Assembly (NCBI RefSeq): GCF_014212125.1
Contig: NZ_JACJVP010000047.1
Coordinates: forward strand, 97,870 to 161,869
Reading direction: 5' to 3'
DNA: 64,000 nucleotides
From: Cohnella nanjingensis
GTDB lineage: Bacteria > Bacillota > Bacilli > Paenibacillales > Paenibacillaceae
A program made the translations under genes and the position numbers. The notes under the pieces are model-generated. The model was not told where the DNA came from, searched no databases, and was given only the letters and a program-made list of their open reading frames with translations. Shown here one piece after another: positions 50,408 through 58,837 of this stretch. Every line of letters begins with the position of its first letter. Positions within the stretch are counted from its first letter, which is position 1.

Positions 50408-51643
50408 TTACCACTTGCTGGCGTCGATGTCGCCCGGCTTCAGGCCGGCCCAGATATTAGGCACTTGCACCGATTCCGGATGGTCGAAGACGAGGAACGC
50501 CGTAGGCAGGTAGCGGCCTTTACCGGACTTGGACGAAGGTTTGTTCATGATGTCGCCGCCTTCGGTCACGAGGATAGACGAGGAACCGCCGTCCAGATTG
50601 GCCGCGATGACGGCGCCGCGCTCCAGCAGGATCTGCTGGCAATCGTACAGGTCCGCACCGATGCTGTACCCCGGCTGACGGCCGTCGATGACGAGGAAGA
50701 GGATCGCGCCGTCTTCCCGCTGCGCCATGACCGTCCGGGGAGCGATCCCCCAGCCGGAGGCGTGGTTCTTGATCAATCCCTTGCCGTTCACGATGAGCCG
50801 GGGCTCGAAGCTCACCGCTTCGGAGATGCCGAGATTCAGCAGCTCCTTAATCGAATAGCGTCCCGCGATCATCTTGCCTTGCTTGTCGAGACCGACGATC
50901 TGGACGCTCTTGTCGCTGCCAAGACCGTTGTAGTAGATCTTGCCCTGCGTGATGACCAGGCCGATCGGCTGGAAGCCGTTACCTTGCCAGTTCGGATCGG
51001 CGAAGCCGCCCGCATTCACGCCGGCGAGCGCGCCTGTGCGCTTCACCATGCTGCCTACCAGCTCTCCGCGTCCGACCTTGTTCGGGACGACGAGCCGTAC
51101 CTTGGTCGGATCGGTCACCGTCAAGACAAAGCCGTGGAAGCCCTTGCCGTCGACCTCTTCGATGCTGGTGAGAGGCTGATCGGCACTGGAGCCGGCGGCG
51201 TTCACGTCCTTGCCCCCGTCTTTGCCGGGAAGCTGAATCTCGGTATTCTGACGTTCTTCGCCCATCGCTTCGAACTGCTTCATATATTCGGCGACCCGCT
51301 CCTCCAACCCCTTCTGGCCGATGAGATACTTCGCCCAATGCCGGTGCTGGGTCGTGATGAGCGTATCCGCCGCTCGATAGCGCCAAGAGTTCCCTGACGG
51401 CGTCAGGAAGAACCAGGCGAGAAATGCCGCAAAAACGACAATGCCAACCACGAACAATCGAAGCAGCCATGCCCAGAATCCTGGCCGTTTGCGTTTGCGT
51501 TGTGTGACCCGATTGCGCGGCGGCAATGCGCCGGGAGCGGGCTGGCGGCCTTGCCCGGGACCCGGGGAAGGCGGTGTGACGATATGGCTGGGAATGGGAC
51601 CCACGCTCCTTCTTCTGCATGACAATCGAATGATGCCATACAA
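50408..51643 (-). CDS. Membrane-anchored phosphodiester glycosidase family protein (NAGPA-like)
   Basis: A 411-residue protein with a proline-rich cytoplasmic tail, one transmembrane segment near residues 57-80 (FWAWLLRLFVVGIVVFAAFL) and an extracellular DUF2233/NAGPA domain. The domain shows GALAGVNAGGFADPNWQGNG, PRTVMAQREDGAILFLVIDG and AANLDGGSSSILV. Relatives remove sugars from phosphodiester-linked glycans or teichoic-acid-like polymers. The start is uncertain: a TTG at 51643 after GGGGAGG is the best I see. Convergent with the DUF3298 gene. Confidence 0.8.
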   Translation of the reverse strand: MYGIIRLSCRRRSVGPIPSHIVTPPSPGPGQGRQPAPGALPPRNRVTQRKRKRPGFWAWLLRLFVVGIVVFAAFLAWFFLTPSGNSWRYRAADTLITTQHRHWAKYLIGQKGLEERVAEYMKQFEAMGEERQNTEIQLPGKDGGKDVNAAGSSADQPLTSIEEVDGKGFHGFVLTVTDPTKVRLVVPNKVGRGELVGSMVKRTGALAGVNAGGFADPNWQGNGFQPIGLVITQGKIYYNGLGSDKSVQIVGLDKQGKMIAGRYSIKELLNLGISEAVSFEPRLIVNGKGLIKNHASGWGIAPRTVMAQREDGAILFLVIDGRQPGYSIGADLYDCQQILLERGAVIAANLDGGSSSILVTEGGDIMNKPSSKSGKGRYLPTAFLVFDHPESVQVPNIWAGLKPGDIDASKW

Positions 51644-51757
51644 TAGACGATGCTGCCTCCCCAGTTGTTGCGTAACTTCTGCAAAAATAAGTCATTCCGC
51701 CCGGTTCGGCGCGGAAGTTCGACGGCATTTCCCCGGAAATGACAGAATCTTTATAGG

Positions 51758-53038
51758 CTACATAGCCGAGCTGACCGACGACTGACTTCCGGCCGCCCCT
51801 TCCGCCAATGCCTTCCGTTGCAAGCGTGGAAGCGTGCCGGCATAGAAGAAGAACGATAGGAACAGAATGACGGAGAGCGATACATAGATGAAGCTCAGAC
51901 TCATGGCGTGCGGATATAGCCAAGCGATCAAGCCCAAGGCGACGGATTGCCCGAGCATCAGCAGCGGATCGTTCCAGGCGGAGACGCGCCCCATCTGGCG
52001 GGGATCGACAAGAGACGGCATCCAGCCGCCGATCGCGACGTTTACGGGCGCCATCGTGAAGCCGATGACGAGAATGGTCCCCAGGTACATCCAAGGATCG
52101 GTTGCCGACAGCAGCACGAGGCCCAGCAAGCTGGTCGCCAGCAGACCCGCGGGAATGACGAGGTGGGGGCGCCACTTTTTGACGATCGCCGCCCCTACGA
52201 TGCTCCCGAGCAGCATCCCGATGCCGAAGAAGACCGCGAACAGCGAGGAGAAGAACGTGTAATGGTCCGGCGCGAGCTTATACTTCATCGTATACAGCGG
52301 AAGTACCGCGAACCCTCCGTTGAGCAGGCCGAAGAGCAGGAATCCGCTGACGAGCGCGAGCAGCAGCGGCTTCCGCTGAATATAGCCCAAGCCCTCGGTG
52401 AAGTCGTTCCGCACCTCGCGGAAACGAATCGTACGCCAAGAGGACTTGCCGTTCGGCAGCCGCACCTCCTGCGAGATCCGGCAGCTGCGGATGAGCCAGG
52501 CGGACAGCGCGAGTCCGATTCCGTCGGTGGCGACGGCCCCGATGATCCCGATCGTGTGATACGCCGCCGCGCCGATCCCGACGCTCAGCAGCGTGAAGAC
52601 GCCCATGACCGTCTGATTCAGCCCGGAGGCCTGTTCATACTGGTCCGGCTTCAGGATGCCCTGCAGCATCGCCGACTCGGCCGGATAATAGAACTTCGAG
52701 ACGGCGCTGCGCAGGAACAGCACGGCGAAGGCGGCCGGCAGCCAGCCTGCGGTCAGCGTGGCGATCAGGACGACCGTCAGCCCTACGCGAATCCAGCCCG
52801 CATGCTCCGCGATCCGCTGCCGGTCGAAACGGTCGGCGACGACGCCGACGGCCCAGAATACGAACAAAGTCGGCAACGAATACATCAGCTCCGCGAGCGA
52901 CGCGTACCCGGGCTGCGAGGAGAAGCGGTCGAGCAGATAAAAGGCGAACGCCATGTTGCCCACGATCGTGCCGAGTTGGGACGCGACCGTCGCGAGGAAC
53001 ATGCGCGTAAAGTTGGGATTGCGGAACAAGGCGCTCAT
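51758..53038 (-). CDS. MFS transporter
   Basis: A 426-residue major facilitator with about 12 transmembrane segments. VVADRFDRQRIAEHAGWIRV is the loop 2-3 motif, and MAPVNVAIGGWMPSLVDPRQ is the corresponding segment in the second half. It resembles drug or macrolide exporters of the DHA3 type. Its ATG overlaps the stop of a TetR repressor gene (ATGA), which suggests an efflux pump induced by its own substrate. Confidence 0.9.
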   Translation of the reverse strand: MSALFRNPNFTRMFLATVASQLGTIVGNMAFAFYLLDRFSSQPGYASLAELMYSLPTLFVFWAVGVVADRFDRQRIAEHAGWIRVGLTVVLIATLTAGWLPAAFAVLFLRSAVSKFYYPAESAMLQGILKPDQYEQASGLNQTVMGVFTLLSVGIGAAAYHTIGIIGAVATDGIGLALSAWLIRSCRISQEVRLPNGKSSWRTIRFREVRNDFTEGLGYIQRKPLLLALVSGFLLFGLLNGGFAVLPLYTMKYKLAPDHYTFFSSLFAVFFGIGMLLGSIVGAAIVKKWRPHLVIPAGLLATSLLGLVLLSATDPWMYLGTILVIGFTMAPVNVAIGGWMPSLVDPRQMGRVSAWNDPLLMLGQSVALGLIAWLYPHAMSLSFIYVSLSVILFLSFFFYAGTLPRLQRKALAEGAAGSQSSVSSAM

Positions 53039-53667
53039 GGTCTCTCCTCCTCTTCACATGCGCCAAGCAAATATCGGAGCGATAGGAGAAAGCCGCCGAT
53101 CTGCTCCTGCGTCCGCGCGTCCTCCGCTCCGAACTGCATGGTGTCGACCATGATCCCGTCGTTGATCGAGCTGAACATCCGGGCGATCGTCCCGATCGGC
53201 AGGCGGGGACGGAACTCGCCGTTGTCCACGCCGACTTGCAGCATCCGTTCGATCCGGGAGGTCCCTTGCTCGTATCTCCGCTCTAGCAGGTCCGTATAGA
53301 CCTCCTTGCGCCAACCCATGACGAACGCTTCGATCATGACCGGGATTAATCCTTCGCGGACGCGGACGAGCTCCTCCTGCAGATGTATGAACAGCGCCGC
53401 GACCGCGCCCCATACCGTCGGATATTGGGCCATCAGTTCTTCGGCCTGCCGTTCGTTCGCCAGCTCCACCTCCTCGACGATGGCCAGGAACATCTCTTCC
53501 GTGCCGGAGAAGTACAGGTATACGCCGCCGCGGCTGAGTCCGCTCTCCTCGACGACGTCCGTCATCGTCGTAGCCGGGAAGCCTTGACGAATGAAGACGC
53601 GAACGGCAGCATCCAGGATCTCTCTGCGTTTACTTTCCCGGTGCTCCTCGCTAACTTTGGGAGACAT
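53035..53667 (-). CDS. TetR-family repressor
   Basis: A 210-residue TetR protein with the helix-turn-helix domain at residues 10-57 (TMTDVVEESGLSRGGVYLYF). The ligand domain is all-helical, with a YfiR-like C-terminus. I start it at the ATG at 53667, ten bases after AAAGGA; the longer frame would run through two operator-like repeats. It probably represses its own operon with the MFS pump. Confidence 0.85.
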   Translation of the reverse strand: MSPKVSEEHRESKRREILDAAVRVFIRQGFPATTMTDVVEESGLSRGGVYLYFSGTEEMFLAIVEEVELANERQAEELMAQYPTVWGAVAALFIHLQEELVRVREGLIPVMIEAFVMGWRKEVYTDLLERRYEQGTSRIERMLQVGVDNGEFRPRLPIGTIARMFSSINDGIMVDTMQFGAEDARTQEQIGGFLLSLRYLLGACEEEERP

Positions 53668-53698
53668 CGCATTCGCATCCTTTCCGGATGATGCATTT

Positions 53699-53751
53699 AA
53701 AATGACGTTCATGTCATTTTCCATATTTTTATAATAAATGACACGCGTGTC
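53699..53751. promoter_or_regulatory. Two TetR operator candidates with a promoter between
   Basis: AAAATGAC-GTTCAT-GTCATTTT (53699-53720) has perfect 8-base arms. AAATGAC-ACGCGT-GTC (53737-53751) repeats the same TGAC-N6-GTC core. On the minus strand the second lies between TTTACA and TATTAT, a possible -35/-10 pair 17 bases apart. Confidence 0.6.
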
Positions 53752-53970
53752 GCTGTAAACACCGAAAATCGTCATTTAACAAAGTAAGCTTCATAAGGCT
53801 AGCGGCGATCGGTCCAGGTGTCGGGAAATCTCCTTCAATTCTTTGGACCCTGGGCTCTCGCTTCTGTTAAAATACCTAGTAAAACCGCTTGCCCGGGGAT
53901 TCGGCCCGACACCTTGCGGTGGCTGACAACCCTTTTGAACGACTAATTCACTTTTCGGAGGTCAACGCAT

Positions 53971-54846
53971 TTGAACGCGAACGCACCAGCTTATGAAGTT
54001 AACCCTTTCAACGACACGTACGTGATCTATGAATTGAAGGAGGCCGCGACGGACTCCCGCGTCCTTATCTGCCCCGAACGCGGCGGGATCGTGATCGGCT
54101 GCCGGCTGCACGGAAAAGAGCTGCTCTATCTGGACCGCGCCACCTTCCTCGACCCCCAAGCGAACATCCGCGGCGGCATTCCGGTGCTGTTCCCGATCTG
54201 CGGCCAACTTCGCGGAGGCGAATACGAGTGGGAGGGCGTTACCTACGCCATGCGCAATCACGGCGTGGCCCGCACTTCTCCGTGGGAGGTCGTCCATTCG
54301 CGGACGGACGGCGAAGCTTCGCTCACGATCGCCCTTCAGAGCAACGCGGAGACGCTGAAGGCCTATCCGTTCGAATTCGAGCTGCACTTCAACTACCGCC
54401 TGAAGGACGGCAAACTGCTCCTCGAGCAATCCTACAACAATCTGTCGGAGCGGGAGATGCCGGTGCAGGCGGGCTTCCACCCTTACTTCGCGACCGACGA
54501 CAAGAACCTCGCCTACGCATCCGATGCGACGAAGACGCTGGACTACAACGACAACGAAGTGAAGCCGTTCACCGGCTCGGTCGATCTGAACGGGCTCGTG
54601 GAGTCGGTCGCCCTGCTCGATCCGAAGTCGCCGGAGATCGCTTTCCCGCTCGGCGAAGGCCGCCGCGTCAAGCTCAGCTACAGCGAAGCCTTCAAGGTCG
54701 TCGTGCTCTGGGCCGTAGAGGGCAAGCCTTTCGTGTGCGTGGAGCCGTGGACGGCGCTGAACGAAGCGCTCAACCGCAAGAAAGACCTCATCCTGGTCCC
54801 GCCGGGAGATGCCTTCGAAGCGGATCTGGTCATTGAGCTGGTCTAG
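53971..54846 (+). CDS. Aldose 1-epimerase family protein
   Basis: A 291-residue galactose mutarotase-fold protein. MRNHGVARTSPWEVV carries the first catalytic His, VQAGFHPYFATDD the second, and CVEPWTALNEALN the catalytic Glu. It belongs to the short GalM-like/glucose-6-phosphate 1-epimerase-like group. The start is a TTG at 53971, nine bases after GGAGG. Directly after its stop, at 54880-54939, is a decayed copy of its own 3' end. Confidence 0.85.
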   Translation: MNANAPAYEVNPFNDTYVIYELKEAATDSRVLICPERGGIVIGCRLHGKELLYLDRATFLDPQANIRGGIPVLFPICGQLRGGEYEWEGVTYAMRNHGVARTSPWEVVHSRTDGEASLTIALQSNAETLKAYPFEFELHFNYRLKDGKLLLEQSYNNLSEREMPVQAGFHPYFATDDKNLAYASDATKTLDYNDNEVKPFTGSVDLNGLVESVALLDPKSPEIAFPLGEGRRVKLSYSEAFKVVVLWAVEGKPFVCVEPWTALNEALNRKKDLILVPPGDAFEADLVIELV

Positions 54847-54879
54847 TGGCCGGGCAAGCGTGGCTGGCCCTCGAGAAGG

Positions 54880-54939
54880 CTTGATGCCGGGCCGGGAGAT
54901 GTCTTCGAGGCGGACCTGATGATTCGGATGGTTAATGGC
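54880..54939 (+). pseudogene. Remnant of a duplicated aldose epimerase 3' end
   Basis: In one frame this stretch reads GPGDVFEADLMIRMV, close to PPGDAFEADLVIELV at the C-terminus of the intact gene 90 bases upstream, and the DNA is similar as well. It has no start and no other part of the gene. It looks like the scar of a tandem duplication or of a deleted paralogue. Confidence 0.6.
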
Positions 54940-55001
54940 CAGGAAGGCAGGGAAGCCAGGCCGCAAGCTCGTTGGACGTAGCGAAATAAGGAGGGGTGAA
55001 G

Positions 55002-56003
55002 GTGGCGGAAAAGATGACGCAAACGGGGTCGCGCCTGCGGGCTTTCGGGCCGACGGGAATGATGCTGTCGCCGCTCGGGCTCGGCTGCTGGCAATTCAGC
55101 CGCGGGCAAGGCATGATCGGGGGTTTCTGGAACGCGATCGACGACGAGGCGTCCAAGGAGATCGTCCGGGTCAGTCTCGAAGGCGGCATCAACTGGTTCG
55201 ACACGGCCGAAATCTACGGTCGCGGGGAGTCCGAGCAGGCGCTCGACGAAGCGTTGACCGCCGCGGGAGACTTGGCGCGGGGCTCGCATATCGCGACAAA
55301 ATGGTGGCCTGCGATGCGTACCGCAGCGAACATCCCGCAGACGATCGCAGAGCGGCAGCGTCGGCTCGGCGGCCGGCGGATCGACCTCTATATGGTGCAC
55401 CAGCCCTGGTCCCTCTCCCCGGTCGCCAGCGAGATGCGGCAGATGGCCAAGCTCGTCGAGCGCGGCATGATCGCGAATGTCGGCGTCAGCAACTTCAGCG
55501 CCAAGCAAATGCGCGAATCCGACCGCGTTCTGCGCACGTTCGGCTTGCGCCTCGCCTCGAACCAGGTGAAGTACAATCTGCTCGACCGCCGGATCGAGAA
55601 AAACGGCATCCTGGAGACGGCGCAGGAGCTCGGCTGCGCGATCATCGCCTACTCTCCGCTGGAGCAAGGGCTGCTTAGCGGCAAGTTCCACCGGCAGCCC
55701 GCGCTCGCGAATCAAGTCAAGGGCCTGCGCAGGATGATGAACTCGCTCGGGCCCGCCGCCCTCGCGCAGAGCGCCCCGCTCATCGAGGCGCTCGAACGGA
55801 TCGGCGCCGCCTATGGCGGTTCCGCGACCCAGGCCGCGCTGAACTGGCTGATCCACGCCCGGGGCGACACGGTCTTCGCCATCCCTGGCGCCTCCAAGGC
55901 AAAGCATGCCGAGGAGAATGTCCGGGCCATGACGTTCCGGCTCGCCGCTGACGAGCTGGCGGAGCTCGAGGAATTGTCGCTGCGCGCGGGCGCGAAGGTT
56001 TAG
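55002..56003 (+). CDS. Aldo/keto reductase
   Basis: A 333-residue aldo/keto reductase with a TIM barrel. It has GLGCWQFSRG near the N-terminus and INWFDTAEIYGRGESEQALD with the catalytic Asp and Tyr. The Lys is in HIATKWWP, the His in YMVHQPW, and IPGASKAKHAEENV is the NADPH-binding site. I prefer the GTG at 55002, seven bases after GGAGG, to the GTG at 54996. Substrate unknown. Confidence 0.9.
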   Translation: MAEKMTQTGSRLRAFGPTGMMLSPLGLGCWQFSRGQGMIGGFWNAIDDEASKEIVRVSLEGGINWFDTAEIYGRGESEQALDEALTAAGDLARGSHIATKWWPAMRTAANIPQTIAERQRRLGGRRIDLYMVHQPWSLSPVASEMRQMAKLVERGMIANVGVSNFSAKQMRESDRVLRTFGLRLASNQVKYNLLDRRIEKNGILETAQELGCAIIAYSPLEQGLLSGKFHRQPALANQVKGLRRMMNSLGPAALAQSAPLIEALERIGAAYGGSATQAALNWLIHARGDTVFAIPGASKAKHAEENVRAMTFRLAADELAELEELSLRAGAKV

Positions 56004-56059
56004 TGCTGGGCGCGGGCGCGAACGGCCTGCGGAAGACTCTTATAGACGCGCCTGTAACG

Positions 56060-56100
56060 AAAAAGCATCCAGCCGGAAATTCCGGCTGGATGCTTTTTTT
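56060..56100 (+). terminator. Terminator after the aldo/keto reductase gene
   Basis: AAAAGCATCCAGCCGGAA pairs with TTCCGGCTGGATGCTTTT across a very short loop and ends in a T7 tract. Confidence 0.9.
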
Positions 56101-56116
56101 GTAGACCTCTGAGGGA

Positions 56117-56525
56117 GCACGCACTTTCAGCCATTAAGGCGGAAAACCCGCTTTAATCGCGGCGGTGACACGCACTTTCGGCGATGAAGGCGGAAAACCC
56201 GCTTTAATCGCGGTGGTGACACGCACTTTCGGCGATTAAGGCGAAAATCCACTTTAAGCGCGGTGGAGGCGCACACTTCCGGCGATGAAGGCGGAAAATC
56301 CGCTTTACTCACAGCGGCGACACGCACTTTCAGCCATTAAGGCGGAAAACCCGCTTTACTCGCAGCCGAGACGCACACTTTCAGCCATTAAGGCGGAAAA
56401 CCCGCTTTAATCGCGGTGGTGGCACACACTTCCGGCGAATAAGGCGGAAAATCCGCTTTAATCGCGGCGAGGCGCGAACTTTCAGCCATTTAAGGCGGAA
56501 AATCCGCTTTAAGCGCGGCCGAGGC
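56117..56525. repeat. Eight-copy tandem repeat of about 51 bp
   Basis: Each unit begins ACGCACTTTCRGCSATTAAG and continues GGCGGAAAAYCCGCTTTAAT before a variable CGCGGYGGYGAC tail. GCGGAAAAYCCGC can form a small hairpin in every copy. Copies differ from each other at several positions, so the array is not recent. The 51-base period keeps a frame open (56127-56327), but there is no ribosome binding site. It lies between the reductase terminator and the end of the AraC gene. Confidence 0.8.
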
Positions 56526-56542
56526 GCTAATTCCCCCCGCCT

Positions 56543-57421
56543 CTACACGCGCGCTTGCACGGAGCGGGCATACTCGGTCGGCGTCATGCCCGTCGTCTTC
56601 TTGAACGTACGCGAGAAGACGTGGACGCTGCTGAACCCGAGCATCTCGGAGATCTCCGAGAAGTTGGCGGCCTGCTCGCGGATGGCCGTCTTCGCCCGGT
56701 CGATCCTTAACCGGATAAAATAGTGCATGACGGCATACCCCGTCTGCCGCTTGAACGCTTCCTTCAGCCGCGTCTTCGTCACGCGCGCCTCGCGGCTGAT
56801 CTCCTCCAGCGTCAGCGTGCGTCCGATGTGACGCTCCATGTACGCGATCACGTGCCGCACCAGCTCGGCGTTCTCCTTGGCCTGCGCCGGCGTGAGCAGC
56901 CGCTCCGCCTCTTCCTCCCGCGGCTCGTCCATCCGGCCGAGCAGTTCCAGCAGCAGCAGCTCCAGATAGATTCCCAGACGCTGCTCCGCGCCGACCGGCG
57001 CGTCTTCCCGGCGAACCAGCGGGTGCTCGAATGGGTAGCGGAACGCCCGCATGCCTTCCTTGATCACGCCCGAAAGCAGATTCCGCTCCTCGTCGCGCAG
57101 CCGACAGACCCGGCCTTCGAAGCGTCGCATCGCCTCGGACGGGCAATCGAACGTGACGACGATGATATTGGGCGCCGTTCCGCTGCTGGCGTGAAAGCTG
57201 TGGAACTCGTTGGGCTTGTGGAAGATGACGCTGCCGGATTCCAGCACGCGCGTCTCCTCGTCCGCCCCCACCGTGATCTCGCCTTTGTCCGCATACACCA
57301 ATTCCCAGAAGTCATGCCGTTCCCCATGGAAGACGTAGTTGCGCGCGAACTCGAAGTAATACATGGTGATGATCTGCCGGATCGAGAGCGTCTCCCGCAG
57401 CGTCGTGCGAATAAAGTCCAT
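56543..57421 (-). CDS. AraC-family transcriptional regulator
   Basis: A 292-residue regulator. The N-terminal cupin sensor has WELVYADKGEITVGADEETR and VIFHKPNEFHSFHAS. The C-terminal AraC domain at residues 185-290 has LTLEEISREARVTKTRLKEA and SEMLGFSSVHVFSRTFKKTT. It is divergent from the Gfo/Idh gene at 57538, which it probably controls in response to a sugar. The start is the ATG at 57421, after GGAGGGAGC. Confidence 0.9.
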   Translation of the reverse strand: MDFIRTTLRETLSIRQIITMYYFEFARNYVFHGERHDFWELVYADKGEITVGADEETRVLESGSVIFHKPNEFHSFHASSGTAPNIIVVTFDCPSEAMRRFEGRVCRLRDEERNLLSGVIKEGMRAFRYPFEHPLVRREDAPVGAEQRLGIYLELLLLELLGRMDEPREEEAERLLTPAQAKENAELVRHVIAYMERHIGRTLTLEEISREARVTKTRLKEAFKRQTGYAVMHYFIRLRIDRAKTAIREQAANFSEISEMLGFSSVHVFSRTFKKTTGMTPTEYARSVQARV

Positions 57422-57537
57422 ATCCGCTCCCTCCTTCGGCGAAAACGTCCAATATTATGGCTCTTCGGTCAAAGAGCCGGCGTCCGCATCCTCCTATAAT
57501 GGATTTCAAGAACCCATCATACGGAGGACTGATTCGG

Positions 57538-58674
57538 ATGAAATTAGGCATTATCGGTTATGGCTTGCGCATGCAGACCGTCGTCGGCGAGATTCTGCGG
57601 CACGACCCGGACTGCCGGATCGCGGGCATCGTGGATCCCGGCGCTCCCGAAGCGTCCGACAGAGGCGCGCCCGTCCCGCGCTACGATTCGCTCGCAGCGC
57701 TCCTAGACGGGGCAGCGCCCGACGGCCTGCTGATCGGCACCCGCTGCTCGCTGCACACGCCTTACGCGCTCCAGGCGCTGCCCACCGGCATCCCGCTCTA
57801 CATGGAGAAGCCCGTCGCCACGACTTTGGCGGATTGGGCGCGGCTCGACGAGGCCTCCCGGACGTACGACACGCCGGTCGTCGTCTCCCATCCGCTTCGG
57901 CTGACGGCCATCGTGCAGATGGTGAAAGAGATCGTCGACTCGGGCGCGATCGGGACGGTCGAGCACGTCCAGGCCGTTAACAACGTTCCCTACGGCGGCG
58001 TCTATTATCACAGCTGGTACCGCGACGAGTCCGAGACCGGCGGCCTATTCCTGCAGAAGGCGACGCACGACTTCGACTATATCAACTACGTCCTCGGCCG
58101 CCGGCCCGTCTCGGTGTGCGCGATGGCGTCCAAACAGGTTTTCAAGGGCAACAAGCCGGCCGGCCTCCGCTGCGCCGACTGCGAAGAGAACCGCACCTGC
58201 GCGGAGAGTACCGTCGGGACCCCGAACGCCGACGATTGGGCCTACTGCTGCTTCGCCGAGGACACCGGCAACGAAGATTCCGGCAGCGCGCTCATCCGCT
58301 ACGAGGGCGGCATGCACGTCTCCTACTCGCAGAACTTCTTCGCCCGCAGAGGCGCCGCCGCCCGCGGCGCGACCTTCCTCGGCTACAAGGGCACGGTCTC
58401 GTTCGACTTCGTCACCGGGGAAGTGACCGTCCATCACCACCACAAACCGCGGGTGGACCGTTACCGGTTCGATTCGGGAGAAGGCCACTTCGGCGGGGAT
58501 CTCGGCTTGGCCGCGAACTTCGTCGACGTCATGCGCGGCCGCGGTCCGTCGATCAGCACGCTGGAAGACGGCCTCGTGAGCGCGCTTCTGTGCCTGAAGG
58601 CCAAGGAGGCGCAGCAGACCGGCATGTACCAGGATTTGAACGAGCTGCGCGCCGTTCAGGGCGCCATGAATTGA
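57538..58674 (+). CDS. Gfo/Idh/MocA-family oxidoreductase
   Basis: A 378-residue NAD(P)-dependent sugar oxidoreductase. It has KLGIIGYGLRMQTVVGEILR at the N-terminus, MEKPVATTLADWARLD with the EKP motif and LFLQKATHDFDYINYVLGRR with the catalytic His/Asp. The four-Cys stretch RCADCEENRTCAES parallels the one in the oxidoreductase at 22877-24154. I start it at the ATG at 57538, ten bases after GGAGG. Monocistronic and divergent from an AraC regulator. Confidence 0.9.
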   Translation: MKLGIIGYGLRMQTVVGEILRHDPDCRIAGIVDPGAPEASDRGAPVPRYDSLAALLDGAAPDGLLIGTRCSLHTPYALQALPTGIPLYMEKPVATTLADWARLDEASRTYDTPVVVSHPLRLTAIVQMVKEIVDSGAIGTVEHVQAVNNVPYGGVYYHSWYRDESETGGLFLQKATHDFDYINYVLGRRPVSVCAMASKQVFKGNKPAGLRCADCEENRTCAESTVGTPNADDWAYCCFAEDTGNEDSGSALIRYEGGMHVSYSQNFFARRGAAARGATFLGYKGTVSFDFVTGEVTVHHHHKPRVDRYRFDSGEGHFGGDLGLAANFVDVMRGRGPSISTLEDGLVSALLCLKAKEAQQTGMYQDLNELRAVQGAMN

Positions 58675-58759
58675 GTATAAAGGCTTGCCTCGCCTCCCGT
58701 CGAGCGGACATTCGAAGGCGGGACGCCGTGAGGATCGGTCACAGATTGTTGGAATTCGG

Positions 58760-58803
58760 TGTGATCGCAATCACAGGAGCGGATGAGCAGCCTGGCTTAT
58801 ACT
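58760..58803 (+). promoter_or_regulatory. Crp/Fnr-type site and promoter of the flavohaemoglobin gene
   Basis: TGTGATCGCAATCACA (58760-58775) is a full TGTGA-N6-TCACA palindrome. A -10 TATACT follows at 58798-58803 with no good -35. If transcription begins near 58810, the site centre lies at about -42, the class II activator position. Confidence 0.65.
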
Positions 58804-58837
58804 TGGGGCAGCCAAGTAGAGAAAGCGAGGAATTAGC

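Noticed and set aside
50204..53299. Plus-strand frames opposite the phosphodiester glycosidase and MFS genes
   Set aside because: Same reason: antisense shadows of clear genes in GC-rich DNA.
56127..56327. Protein with a 17-residue repeat (RKCVSPPRLKRVFRL)
   Set aside because: It is the translation of a noncoding 51-bp array; no start signal, and the array varies without respect to codons.
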